A stretch of DNA of 64,000 nucleotides from Pseudomonas sp. B21-028. Lineage in GTDB: Bacteria > Pseudomonadota > Gammaproteobacteria > Pseudomonadales > Pseudomonadaceae. Position numbers and translations under genes: made by a program. The stretch spans positions 248,001-312,000 of the forward strand of contig NZ_CP087184.1 of assembly GCF_024749045.1 (NCBI RefSeq), written 5' to 3'. Each line of letters starts with the position of its first letter. The stretch's first letter is position 1. Positions 1 to 8,473 of this stretch are shown one piece after another. Under the pieces are notes generated by a model that did not search any database, was not told the origin of the DNA, and worked only from the letters and a program-made list of their open reading frames with translations.

Positions 1-1
1 G

Positions 2-1651
2 TTTGGCCGCGAAATCCTTCGACGGTCCTCCCAAGGAAATGACGTCGTCGAGGTGGCCCAGTCGTTTGGTCCGGGCGACAGGCTCCGCCTGCGTACGCTC
101 AAGTCCAACGGAGTCTTGCGTGTCGAGACGTTTGCCTATGACTTGCGAGGCCGGTTGACCCGTTACGCCTGTCATGGCCAGCAGGCGCCGGTGGACGCGC
201 AAGGTAAAATCATCGCTTCGCAGAACTACGCCTATGACTATCTCGATAACCTCCGCCAGGTCGTTACGCATTTCACAGGCGGCGCGAACACCGCAACGTA
301 TCGATACGATCTGGCGGATAAAACCCAGCTCAGTGCCGTTACCAACAGCCATCCCGACTATGTCTCCGCCAATGCGACCTTCCGGTACGACGATGACGGC
401 AACCTGCTCAACGATGCCCATGGACGAAACCTGCACTATGACGAATTGGGTCGCCTGGAGCGCGTGAGTTCGGCTGACTCAAGGTCGACATTGGCGCGTT
501 ATCGATACGATGCCTCCGACCGACTGCATGCCATTGAGTGGGCAGGGCAAAAGCCATGTCGGCGTTTTTACCGTGCAGAGCAGTTATGCAGCGAAGTAGC
601 GGGAGAGGAGAGTCGCAGCATCCTGTGCGAAGAGCGGCAGTTGCTGGCGATGTCCCAGGACCAGGACACGCTGCTATTCGGGACCGACGGCAGGGGTAAC
701 GTCTTGCAAGCACTTTGCGGTGACGACAACACCCGGCATGCCTATTCGCCCTATGGGCAGCGCTCGGCGACGGACGGATTGGGCAGTCTGTTCGGTCTCG
801 GCGGCGAGCCGCTGGATCCGGTGACCGGTTGTTATCTGCTCGGCAACGGCTATCGGGCCTACGATCCGGTACTGATGCGATTTCACCGGCCAGACAGCTG
901 GAGCCCTTTCGATGGCGGCGGTCTCAACCCCTACGCCTATTGTCTCGGGGACCCGATCAACCTGAGCGATCCGACCGGCCATATTTCTACCTGGGGCTGG
1001 ATCAAGATTGGTTTTACCGCTGCTTTCGCGATCGCTTCCGTTGCATTCACCATCGCCACCCTGGGTGCATCCGCACCCCTGATAGGAATGTCGTTTTCGG
1101 CCGCAACGGCCTTGACGCTGGAGGTAGTGTCTGGCGCGGCATCGATAGCGTCCATCGTGCTGGAGGAGACGGCTCCGGACGCCGTCGCGACCCAGCTCCT
1201 GAGTTACGCCAGCATTGCCTTGGGCGTCGTGTCCGGTGGGGCTTCCCTGACGGGAAAACTGCTGGGCAAAGGTACCTCGGTAGCCTTGCGGAAAACGGTC
1301 GAGTCGCTCAGTGACGTCGTGACACTGGGCCGCGGTAATGCCTTGCGTGGGACGCGCATCGGTGACTACGCCAGGGCCGCGAGCCCTTTGGTCCGAGGCG
1401 CAGGGCGACGCAACCTCATGGCCTTGCAAAACGATCTCAGAAATGTGCTGACCGCCAAGGACGTGGTCAGCTATGCCAACTACCCGGTCAAGGGCGTTAC
1501 CTACACAATCGATAGGGACAAGTACATTGAAAAAGCCCGAGGCTTCCTGGGACTGACCGAGGAGAGATTCAGTAGCGGTCGGCGTGGCGAGGCACCGGAT
1601 GATATCTACGGTGACATCAGGGAGCGAAGCTCGGATATCCGCTTCGCATGA
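2..1651 (+). CDS. RHS repeat-associated core domain protein, TccC-like, 5' truncated by window edge
   Basis: The reading frame is open from base 2, so the true start lies upstream; a GTG at 53 is internal. YD-type repeats (YAYDYLDNLRQV, FRYDDDGNLLND, LHYDELGRLERV) run to about base 580 and form the wall of the Rhs shell. The conserved core follows at about 740-985 (YSPYGQRS, YRAYDPVLMRFHRPDSWSPF, LNPYAYCLGDPINLSDPTGH). Beyond the core is a tail of about 220 codons with a long hydrophobic stretch (about 990-1260) and a polar end. In this family the tail is the variable, often toxic, part; its activity cannot be named here. No immunity gene follows: the next gene is metQ, 170 bp on. That fits a Tc-toxin TccC-like protein or an inactive tip better than a classic Rhs toxin/immunity pair, but this is inference. 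Confidence 0.88.
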   Translation, partial: FGREILRRSSQGNDVVEVAQSFGPGDRLRLRTLKSNGVLRVETFAYDLRGRLTRYACHGQQAPVDAQGKIIASQNYAYDYLDNLRQVVTHFTGGANTATYRYDLADKTQLSAVTNSHPDYVSANATFRYDDDGNLLNDAHGRNLHYDELGRLERVSSADSRSTLARYRYDASDRLHAIEWAGQKPCRRFYRAEQLCSEVAGEESRSILCEERQLLAMSQDQDTLLFGTDGRGNVLQALCGDDNTRHAYSPYGQRSATDGLGSLFGLGGEPLDPVTGCYLLGNGYRAYDPVLMRFHRPDSWSPFDGGGLNPYAYCLGDPINLSDPTGHISTWGWIKIGFTAAFAIASVAFTIATLGASAPLIGMSFSAATALTLEVVSGAASIASIVLEETAPDAVATQLLSYASIALGVVSGGASLTGKLLGKGTSVALRKTVESLSDVVTLGRGNALRGTRIGDYARAASPLVRGAGRRNLMALQNDLRNVLTAKDVVSYANYPVKGVTYTIDRDKYIEKARGFLGLTEERFSSGRRGEAPDDIYGDIRERSSDIRFA

Positions 1652-1704
1652 AAAAGCCTGCGCAGACCTATAAGCAATTGATATATGTACTTCTATAAAA
1701 GGTA

Positions 1705-1820
1705 TTGTTAAGGCATAAAAAATATCGGTATCTTCCGTACCACGCCAGCGATAGCAATTCGCTGGCACTTCCACATTGACCGTCGTCCATGACGACCGTG
1801 ATTTTCGATAAGGACACTGC
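1705..1820 (+). promoter_or_regulatory. Putative metQ promoter and structured leader
   Basis: TTGTTA (1705-1710) and TATCTT (1729-1734) are 18 bp apart and make a plausible but weak sigma-70 promoter. The leader then holds two small perfect hairpins: GCCAGCG/CGCTGGC (1744-1750 with 1760-1766) and GTCGTC/GACGAC (1782-1787 with 1791-1796). AAGGACA just before the ATG is the ribosome binding site. No known riboswitch was recognised. Confidence 0.35.
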
Positions 1821-2603
1821 ATGAAAAAGGTTCTGTTGTTCACCGCATTGGCGGCAGCGCTGGCTTCGGGCCTGGCCCAGGCCGCGGAGAAGCTGGTGGT
1901 AGCGGCTACTCCGGTACCCCACGCTGAAATCCTTGAGTTGATCAAGCCAGCCCTGGCCAAGGAAGGCGTGGACCTGCAAATCAAGGTGTTTACCGACTAC
2001 GTGCAACCCAACGTACAGGTCGATCAGAAGCGTCTGGACGCCAACTACTTCCAGACCCTGCCGTACCTCAAGAGCTTCAACGAAGGCAAAGGCACGAACC
2101 TGGTCACTGTGATCGGTGTGCACGTCGAGCCGTTTGGCGGCTACTCGAAGAAAGTCAAAAGCCTGGCCGAGTTGAAGGATGGCGCGACCATCGCCATCCC
2201 CAACGAAGGCAGCAACAGCGGCCGCGCCCTGATCCTCTTGCAGAAGGCTGGCCTGATCGAGCTGAAGGACCCGAAAAACGCCCTGGCAACACCCAAGGAC
2301 ATCGCCAAGAACCCGCATAACTTCAAGTTCAAGGAACTGGAGTCGGCCATGCTGCCGCGGGTGCTGGATCAGGTCGACCTGGACATGATCAACACCAACT
2401 ATGCCCTGGAAGCGGGTCTCAACCCGGCCAAGGATGCGCTGGTGATCGAGGGTTCGGATTCGCCTTACGTCAACTTCCTGGTGGCCCGTCCAGACAACAA
2501 GGACAGCGCCGCCATGCAGAAACTGGCCAAGGCCCTGACCAGCCCGGAAGTGAAGGCGTTCATCGAGAAGAAATACAGCGGCGCGGTATTGCCGGCGTTC
2601 TGA
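1821..2603 (+). CDS. metQ: MetQ/NlpA-family methionine-binding protein
   Basis: Periplasmic substrate-binding protein of the MetNIQ-type D/L-methionine ABC importer, 260 residues, the usual length. A signal peptide is obvious (MKKVLLFTALAAALASGLAQA, shown here in part as ALASGLAQA before AEKLVV). There is no lipobox cysteine, so it is predicted to be soluble. Family features are VAATPVPHAEIL at the mature N-terminus, DANYFQTLPYL, and AIPNEGSNSGRALILL in the ligand cleft. The ATG is preceded by AAGGACA. Neither the ATPase (metN) nor the permease (metI) is adjacent: an Rhs gene lies upstream and a REP repeat downstream, so it must work with a transporter encoded elsewhere. A related ligand rather than methionine is possible. 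Confidence 0.9.
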   Translation: MKKVLLFTALAAALASGLAQAAEKLVVAATPVPHAEILELIKPALAKEGVDLQIKVFTDYVQPNVQVDQKRLDANYFQTLPYLKSFNEGKGTNLVTVIGVHVEPFGGYSKKVKSLAELKDGATIAIPNEGSNSGRALILLQKAGLIELKDPKNALATPKDIAKNPHNFKFKELESAMLPRVLDQVDLDMINTNYALEAGLNPAKDALVIEGSDSPYVNFLVARPDNKDSAAMQKLAKALTSPEVKAFIEKKYSGAVLPAF

Positions 2604-2635
2604 TCGAACCCGCCCTGTAAAAAGCTGGAATGATC

Positions 2636-2727
2636 GTGGCGAGGGAGCTTGCTCCCGCTGGCTTGCGAAGCGAGTCCCAAACCTTGCGACTGCTTCGCAG
2701 CCGAGCGGGAGCAAGCTCCCTCGCCAC
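2636..2727. repeat. REP inverted repeat (GAGGGAGC type)
   Basis: Outer arms GTGGCGAGGGAGCTTGCTCC and its near-complement GGGAGCAAGCTCCCTCGCCAC face each other around a second inverted pair (GCTTGCGAAGC/CTGCTTCGCAG). This is the paired REP (REPIN-like) layout common between Pseudomonas genes. It follows metQ directly and could act as a transcript-end structure. Confidence 0.85.
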
Positions 2728-2768
2728 AATAAATCGAAGTAACGGGCCCCAGCTTGGGGCTTGTGCGG

Positions 2769-2864
2769 CTACACAGCTCCCATCTTCAGCGCGCGACGCA
2801 GGGCCACCAGCAGTTTGACAAGATCTCGCGGGTCGAGGGGTTGCGGGGCTTTCACGTCAGCCAT
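2769..2864 (-). CDS. Putative 31-residue protein
   Basis: A short frame on the minus strand, from ATG at 2864 to TAG at 2769, would encode MADVKAPQPLDPRDLVKLLV and eleven more residues ending in KMGAV. It is preceded at proper distance by AAGGAGAG, one of the best ribosome binding sites in the window, which is the main reason to list it. The peptide has a Pro/Asp-rich N-terminus followed by a basic amphipathic stretch (KLLVALRRALKM). It stands alone between metQ and the efflux operon. I do not recognise a family. It could be chance or a small membrane-associated peptide. Confidence 0.45.
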   Translation of the reverse strand: MADVKAPQPLDPRDLVKLLVALRRALKMGAV

Positions 2865-3111
2865 GGGTCTCTCCTTGTGATGAGGGCTGTGGTTCCGTGA
2901 GGAGATTCCTTTCACCAAAGCCTGTCTGCAATTCCCGGAAAGATAGACGGCCCCCTTCCGCTACGCAAACGTCCATGCCTGCTCAATCACCGACTTGACC
3001 GGTCCTGTCCCGGCTTCTTGGGTCCGGCCCTACCCGTGCATCCATGGAACCCTGTTCTAAGCTCACAGTCGTATCGTCACTGGTACGCTCGTACAGCGCA
3101 AAGGAGTCTGC

Positions 3112-4215
3112 ATGGCTGGTCCCCGAAACAAACTGGTTGTTTGCTTGGGCTTGTGTGCATTGCTGGCGGGATGCGGTGACGAAAAGATCGGTGAAAAAGC
3201 CCTGCCGCGGGTTTTCGTGCAGCAAGTCGTGCCTACCGAGTATGCGGCCTCGGTGACCTTGACCGGGGATATCCAGGCGCGGGTGCAGACTGATCTGTCG
3301 TTTCGTGTAGGCGGCAAAATCATCGAGCGCAAGGTCGATGTCGGTGACCGTGTCTCGGCCCGGCAAGTGCTGGCCCGGCTCGACCCTCGGGACTTGCAGA
3401 CCAACGTCGATTCCGCCGAGGCCCAGGTGGCCGCCGAGCAGGCGCGGGTCAAGCAAAGCGCGGCGGCCTTCGTGCGCCAGCAGAAACTCTTGCCCAAAGG
3501 CTACACCAGCCAGAGCGAATACGACGCGGCCCAGGCGCAATTGCGCAGCAGCCAGAGCGCGCTGACGGCCGCCCAGGCCCAGTTGGCCAATGCGCGGGAA
3601 CAACTGAGCTACACCGCGCTGATCGCCGAGGCGCCGGGCATCATCACGGCGCGACAGGCCGAGGTCGGCCAGGTGGTGCAGGCTACGGAACCGATCTTCA
3701 GCCTGGCCCGGGATGGCGAGCGTGACGCGGTGTTCAACATCTACGAATCGCTGCTGAGCGAACCCCCCTCGGATCCGGCCATTGTCATCAGCCTGCTGGA
3801 CAACCCGGCCATCCAGACCACCGGCAAGGTGCGCGAGATCACCCCGGCGGTGTCCGCCGAGACCGGCACCGTACAGGTCAAGGTGACCCTCGACGATGTG
3901 CCCGAAGGCATGCGCCTGGGGTCGGTGGTGAGCGCCACCGCCAAGTCCGCGGGCAAGACCGCTGTGGAGCTGCCCTGGTCGGCGTTGACCAAGAACCTCA
4001 GCGAGCCGGCCGTGTGGCTGGTGGACGGCGAGGGCAAGGCGCAATTGCGCACTGTCACCGTCGGCCGCTACCTGACCGGGAAAGTCATCATCAGCGACGG
4101 GCTCAAGAAAGGGGAGACCGTCGTCACGGCCGGCGGGCAATTGCTGCATCCCGGCGTGCGGGTCGAGATCGCTGAAAACACCCATGACACACCGCCGGCA
4201 GGAGCCCAGCCATGA
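3112..4215 (+). CDS. RND efflux periplasmic adaptor (membrane fusion) lipoprotein, first of two
   Basis: Adaptor that would bridge an inner-membrane RND pump and an outer-membrane channel; 367 residues, typical size. It begins with a lipoprotein signal whose lipobox is LLAGC (Cys21). The barrel-lipoyl half starts near FRVGGKIIERKVDVGDRV, then an alanine/glutamine-rich coiled-coil hairpin (about residues 95-165), then the returning lipoyl half (IAEAPGIITARQAEVGQVVQ) and the beta-barrel and membrane-proximal parts. The ATG overlaps nothing upstream; the downstream gene overlaps by 4 bp (ATGA), implying translational coupling. Two adaptors followed by one pump is the arrangement of P. aeruginosa TriABC, so this is probably the TriA counterpart; the substrate is unknown. 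Confidence 0.9.
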   Translation: MAGPRNKLVVCLGLCALLAGCGDEKIGEKALPRVFVQQVVPTEYAASVTLTGDIQARVQTDLSFRVGGKIIERKVDVGDRVSARQVLARLDPRDLQTNVDSAEAQVAAEQARVKQSAAAFVRQQKLLPKGYTSQSEYDAAQAQLRSSQSALTAAQAQLANAREQLSYTALIAEAPGIITARQAEVGQVVQATEPIFSLARDGERDAVFNIYESLLSEPPSDPAIVISLLDNPAIQTTGKVREITPAVSAETGTVQVKVTLDDVPEGMRLGSVVSATAKSAGKTAVELPWSALTKNLSEPAVWLVDGEGKAQLRTVTVGRYLTGKVIISDGLKKGETVVTAGGQLLHPGVRVEIAENTHDTPPAGAQP

Positions 4216-5276
4216 AGCGTTTGGGGATGGTCCTGGCAAGCCTGGTCCTGGCGGCCTGCTCGAAGGAAGACGCGCCACCCGAGCCGGTACGTCCGGTGTT
4301 GTCCATCGAAGTCCGGGCGCTCGACCAGCAGGCCCTCGGACGCTTCGCCGGGAATATCCAGGCGCGTTACGAGAGCAATGTGGGTTTCCGCGTACCGGGG
4401 CGAATTGCCAGTCGTAATGTCGATGTCGGCGCCGAAGTAAAGAAAGGCGATCTGCTGGCGACCCTCGACCCCACCGATCAACAGAACCGCTTGCGTGCCG
4501 CCCAGGGTGATCTTGCACGGATCGAGGCGCAGTACATCAACGCCCAGGCCAATGCCCGTCGCCAGCAGCAGTTATTCGATCGGGGTGTCGGTGCCCAGGC
4601 GCAGCTGGATGTTGCCCAGACCGACCTGAAAACCACCGGTGCTTCTCTCGAACAGGCCCGGGCCGCGGTGGAGCAGGCCCGTGACCAGCTCAACTACAGT
4701 GAGCTGCGCACCGACCATGACGCCGTTGTCACGGCCTGGACCGCAGAAGCCGGGCAAGTGGTGGCCGCCGGCCAACAGGTGGTGACCCTGGCCCGCCCGG
4801 ACATCAAGGAGGCGGTGATCGACCTGCCGGCCGGGCTGGCCGAACGCCTGCCCGAAGACGTGGTGTTCGAAGTCGCGGCGCAACTAGACCCGAGTATCCG
4901 CACCACCGCCATCGTGCGTGAGATCGAGCCCCAGGCCCAGAGCGCCACGCGCACCCGTCGCGCGCGCCTGACCTTGACCGACACCCCACCGGGCCTGCGC
5001 CTGGGCACGGCCATCAGCGTGACGCTGAGCTCGGCCATCGAACCGCGCATCGAGTTGCCGCTCAGTGCGTTGCAGGAGGTCGATGGCAAGGCGCGGATCT
5101 GGCTCGTCGACCCGCAGAGCCAGACCGTCTCCCCCCGTGAGGTGAAAATACTCGAACGTTCGGCCGACTCGGTGCTGGTGGCCAACGGCATCAAGCCCGG
5201 CGACCGCGTGGTCAGCGCCGGCGTCAACAGCCTCCAGCCGGGGCAGAAAGTGAAACTCGACGAGGACGCACGATGA
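4212..5276 (+). CDS. RND efflux periplasmic adaptor lipoprotein, second of two
   Basis: Second membrane-fusion protein, 354 residues, with the same architecture as its neighbour: lipobox LAAC (Cys16), FRVPGRIASRNVDVGAEVKK at the first lipoyl half, a coiled-coil hairpin about residues 95-160, and VVTAWTAEAGQVVAAGQQVV in the second lipoyl half. The two adaptors are clearly paralogous but diverged. It overlaps the gene before and the gene after by 4 bp each (ATGA), so the three genes form one translationally coupled operon. By comparison with TriB it may be needed together with the first adaptor. Whether it still has a partner is doubtful, because the pump gene that follows is frameshifted. Confidence 0.9.
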   Translation: MKRLGMVLASLVLAACSKEDAPPEPVRPVLSIEVRALDQQALGRFAGNIQARYESNVGFRVPGRIASRNVDVGAEVKKGDLLATLDPTDQQNRLRAAQGDLARIEAQYINAQANARRQQQLFDRGVGAQAQLDVAQTDLKTTGASLEQARAAVEQARDQLNYSELRTDHDAVVTAWTAEAGQVVAAGQQVVTLARPDIKEAVIDLPAGLAERLPEDVVFEVAAQLDPSIRTTAIVREIEPQAQSATRTRRARLTLTDTPPGLRLGTAISVTLSSAIEPRIELPLSALQEVDGKARIWLVDPQSQTVSPREVKILERSADSVLVANGIKPGDRVVSAGVNSLQPGQKVKLDEDAR

Positions 5277-8200
5277 AAGGGCCGTTCAACCTGTCCGAAT
5301 GGGCCCTGCGGCATCAGTCGTTTGTCTGGTACCTGATGTTCGTCGCGTTACTGATGGGCGTGTTCTCCTACGTGAACCTGGGCCGCGAAGAAGACCCGTC
5401 GTTCACCATCAAGACCATGATCATCCAGACCCGTTGGCCGGGCGCGACCCAGGAGGAAACCCTCAAGCAGGTCACCGACCGCATCGAGAAAAAACTCGAA
5501 GAGCTCGACTCCCTCGACTATGTCAAAAGCTACACCCGACCGGGCGAGTCGACGGTCTTCGTGTACCTGCGCGACACCACCAGCGCCAAGGACATTCCCG
5601 AGATCTGGTACCAGGTACGCAAGAAGATCAACGACATTCGTGGCGACTTCCCCGAAGGCTTGCAGGGACCGGGTTTCAACGACGAATTCGGTGACGTGTA
5701 CGGTTCGGTGTATGCCTTTACCGGTGACGGCCTGTCGATGCGCCAGTTGCGCGACTACGTGGAGCAGGTGCGGGCCGAGATCCGCGACGTGCCCGGCCTG
5801 GGCAAGGTGGAAATGCTCGGCGAGCAGAATGAAGTGCTGTACCTGAACTTCTCCACGCGCAAGCTCGCTGCATTGGGCATCGATCAGCGCCAGGTGGTGC
5901 AGAGCCTGCAATCCCAGAACGCGGTGACGCCTGCCGGGGTGATCGACGCCGGGCCGGAGCGGATTTCCGTGCGCACGTCCGGGCAGTTCCAGTCGGAGAA
6001 GGACCTGGCCAACGTCAACCTGCGACTCAACGATCGGTTCTATCGACTGGCCGACATCGCCGAGATCAGTCGCGGCTACGTCGATCCGGCTACGCCGCTG
6101 TTCCGCTTCAACGGGACGCCGGCCATCGGCCTGGCCATTGCCATGAAGAAGGGCGGCAACATCCAGGAGTTCGGCAAGGCGCTGCATGCCCGTATGACCG
6201 AACTGACCGCTGACCTGCCGGTGGGCGTCGGCGTGCATACGGTGTCGGACCAGGCCGAAGTGGTGCAGGAGGCAGTCGGCGGCTTTACCAGCGCCTTGTT
6301 CGAGGCGGTGGTGATCGTGCTGGTGGTCAGCTTCATCAGTCTCGGCGTCCGCGCCGGGCTGGTGGTGGCCTGCTCGATTCCCCTGGTACTGGCAATGGTC
6401 TTTGTGTTCATGGAGTACAGCGGCATCACCATGCAGCGGATCTCCCTCGGCGCGTTGATCATCGCCCTCGGCCTGCTGGTGGATGACGCGATGATCACCG
6501 TGGAAATGATGGTCACGCGCCTGGAAAAAGGTGAAACCAGGGAGCAAGCCGCGACCTTCGCCTATACCTCGACCGCGTTCCCGATGCTCACCGGCACCCT
6601 CGTCACCGTCGCCGGTTTCGTGCCCATCGGCCTGAACGCCAGTTCCGCCGGCGAGTACACCTTCACCCTGTTCGCGGTGATCGCCGTAGCGATGCTGGTG
6701 TCCTGGATCGTCGCGGTGCTGTTCGCCCCGGTGATCGGTGTGCATATCCTCAGTACCAACGTGAAACCCCACGACACCGAGCCGGGGCGAATCGGCCGGA
6801 CGTTCAATGGCGGCCTGCTATGGGCGATGCGCAATCGCTGGTGGGCTATCGGCATCACCGTGCTGCTGTTCGTGCTGGCGGTGTTCTGCATGCGCTTCGT
6901 GCAGAACCAGTTCTTCCCGTCTTCGGACCGGCCGGAGATCCTGGTGGACCTCAACCTGCCGCAGAACGCCTCGATGGACGAGACGCGCAAGGCCGTCGAC
7001 CGCCTGGAAGCGACCCTCAAGGGCGACCCGGACATCGAGCGTTGGAGCACCTACATCGGCGAAGGCGCGATTCGTTTCTACCTGCCGCTGGACCAACAAC
7101 TGCAGAACCCCTACTACGCGCAACTGGTGATCGTCAGCAAGGGCCTGGAGTCGCGCACGGCCCTCACCGAGCGCCTGCAAAAACGCCTGCGCGAGGACTT
7201 CGTCGGCATTGGCAGCTACGTGCAGGCCCTGGAAATGGGCCCGCCGGTAGGCCGGCCGATCCAGTATCGGGTCAGCGGCAAGGACATCGACCAGGTGCGC
7301 AAGCATGCCATCGAGCTGGCCACCGAACTGGACAAGAACGAGCACATCGGCGAAATCATTTACGACTGGAACGAGCCGGGCAAGGTCCTGCGCATCGACA
7401 TCGCCCAGGACAAGGCACGGCAACTGGGGTTGTCCTCCGATGACGTGGCCAAGCTGATGAACAGCATCGTCAGCGGGTCGCCGGTCACCCAGGTCGACGA
7501 CGACATCTACCTGATCAACGTGGTCGGGCGTGCCGTGGACAGCGAACGGGGCTCACCGGAAACCTTGCAGAACCTGCAGATCGTCACGCCGGGCGGCACG
7601 TCGATTCCGTTGCTGGCGTTCGCCACGGTGCGCTATGAACTGGAACAGCCACTGGTGTGGCGTCGCGACCGCAAGCCGACGATCACCATCAAGGCTGCGG
7701 TGCGCGATGAAATCCAGCCCACCGACCTGGTGAAACAGTTGCAACCGGACATCGACAAGTTCGCCGCCGGCTTGCCCGTGGGCTACAAGGTCGCCACCGG
7801 GGGACGGTGGAGGAGAGCGGCAAGGCCCAAGGGCCGATTGCCAGTGTCGTGCCGCTGATGCTGTTCCTGATGGCGACGTTCCTGATGATCCAGCTGCACA
7901 GCGTGCAGAAGCTGTTCCTGGTGGCCAGCGTCGCCCCCCTCGGGTTGATCGGCGTGGTGCTGGCGCTGGTCCCCACAGGCACGCCCATGGGCTTCGTCGC
8001 GATCCTGGGAATCCTGGCGCTGATCGGCATCATCATCCGCAACTCGGTGATCCTGGTCACCCAGATCGATGAGTATGAGCGCGACGGCTATGAGCCCTGG
8101 GATGCGGTGGTGGAGGCCACCCAACACCGGCGACGACCGATCCTGCTCACGGCGGCCGCAGCGAGCCTGGGGATGATCCCGATTGCCCGGGAAGTGTTCT

Positions 8201-8319
8201 GGGGACCGATGGCCTACGCGATGATCGGCGGGATCATCATCGCCACGCTGTTGACCCTGCTGTTCCTGCCGGCGCTGTATGTGGCCTGGTACAAGATTCG
8301 CGAGCCGCAACGCGATTGA
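5273..8319 (+). pseudogene. RND multidrug efflux pump (TriC-like), interrupted by a frameshift
   Basis: Read through the break, this is a normal RND permease of about 1015 residues. It has the N-terminal helix followed by GREEDPSFTIKTMIIQTRWP, the large periplasmic loops, and the proton-relay pair in GLLVDDAMITVE (about residue 404). The first frame ends at 7858 after the nonsense tail GGRWRRAARPKGRLPVSCR. The correct frame resumes at about 7804 as TVEESGKAQGPIASVVPLML and runs to 8319. The break lies at a run of five G (7799-7803), where one more base restores the protein. The C-terminal transmembrane block (about 170 residues) is cut off in the first product, which should not pump. It may be a real mutation or a homopolymer sequencing error. 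Confidence 0.85.
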
Positions 8320-8354
8320 GGGCAGTTTCTATGGCTAATGACTGGCATTAGCCT

Positions 8355-8446
8355 GTGGCGAGGGGATTTATCCCCGCTGGGCTGCGTAGCAGCCCCCAAA
8401 AAACAGGGCCGCTGCGCGCCCCAGCGGGGATAAATCCCCTCGCCAC
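8355..8446. repeat. REP inverted repeat (GAGGGGATTTATCCCC type)
   Basis: Arms GTGGCGAGGGGATTTATCCC and its complement at the far end enclose a second inverted pair (GGGCTGCGTAGCAGCCC/GGGCCGCTGCGCGCCC). It lies in the convergent gap between the efflux operon and cadA. Confidence 0.88.
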
Positions 8447-8473
8447 AATGGTTATGTGTGTTAAGCCGCTCTT

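Noticed and set aside
1740..1820. Riboswitch in the metQ leader
   Set aside because: Only two short hairpins; no SAM or other known aptamer core was recognised.
2983..4518. A 511-codon minus-strand frame opposite the two adaptors
   Set aside because: Shadow of two lipoprotein adaptor genes that have lipoboxes, coupling overlaps and family sequence.
7795..7810. Programmed ribosomal frameshifting to make the full RND pump
   Set aside because: No slippery heptamer with a downstream pseudoknot or Shine-Dalgarno-like stimulator was seen; a G-run mutation or sequencing error is simpler.
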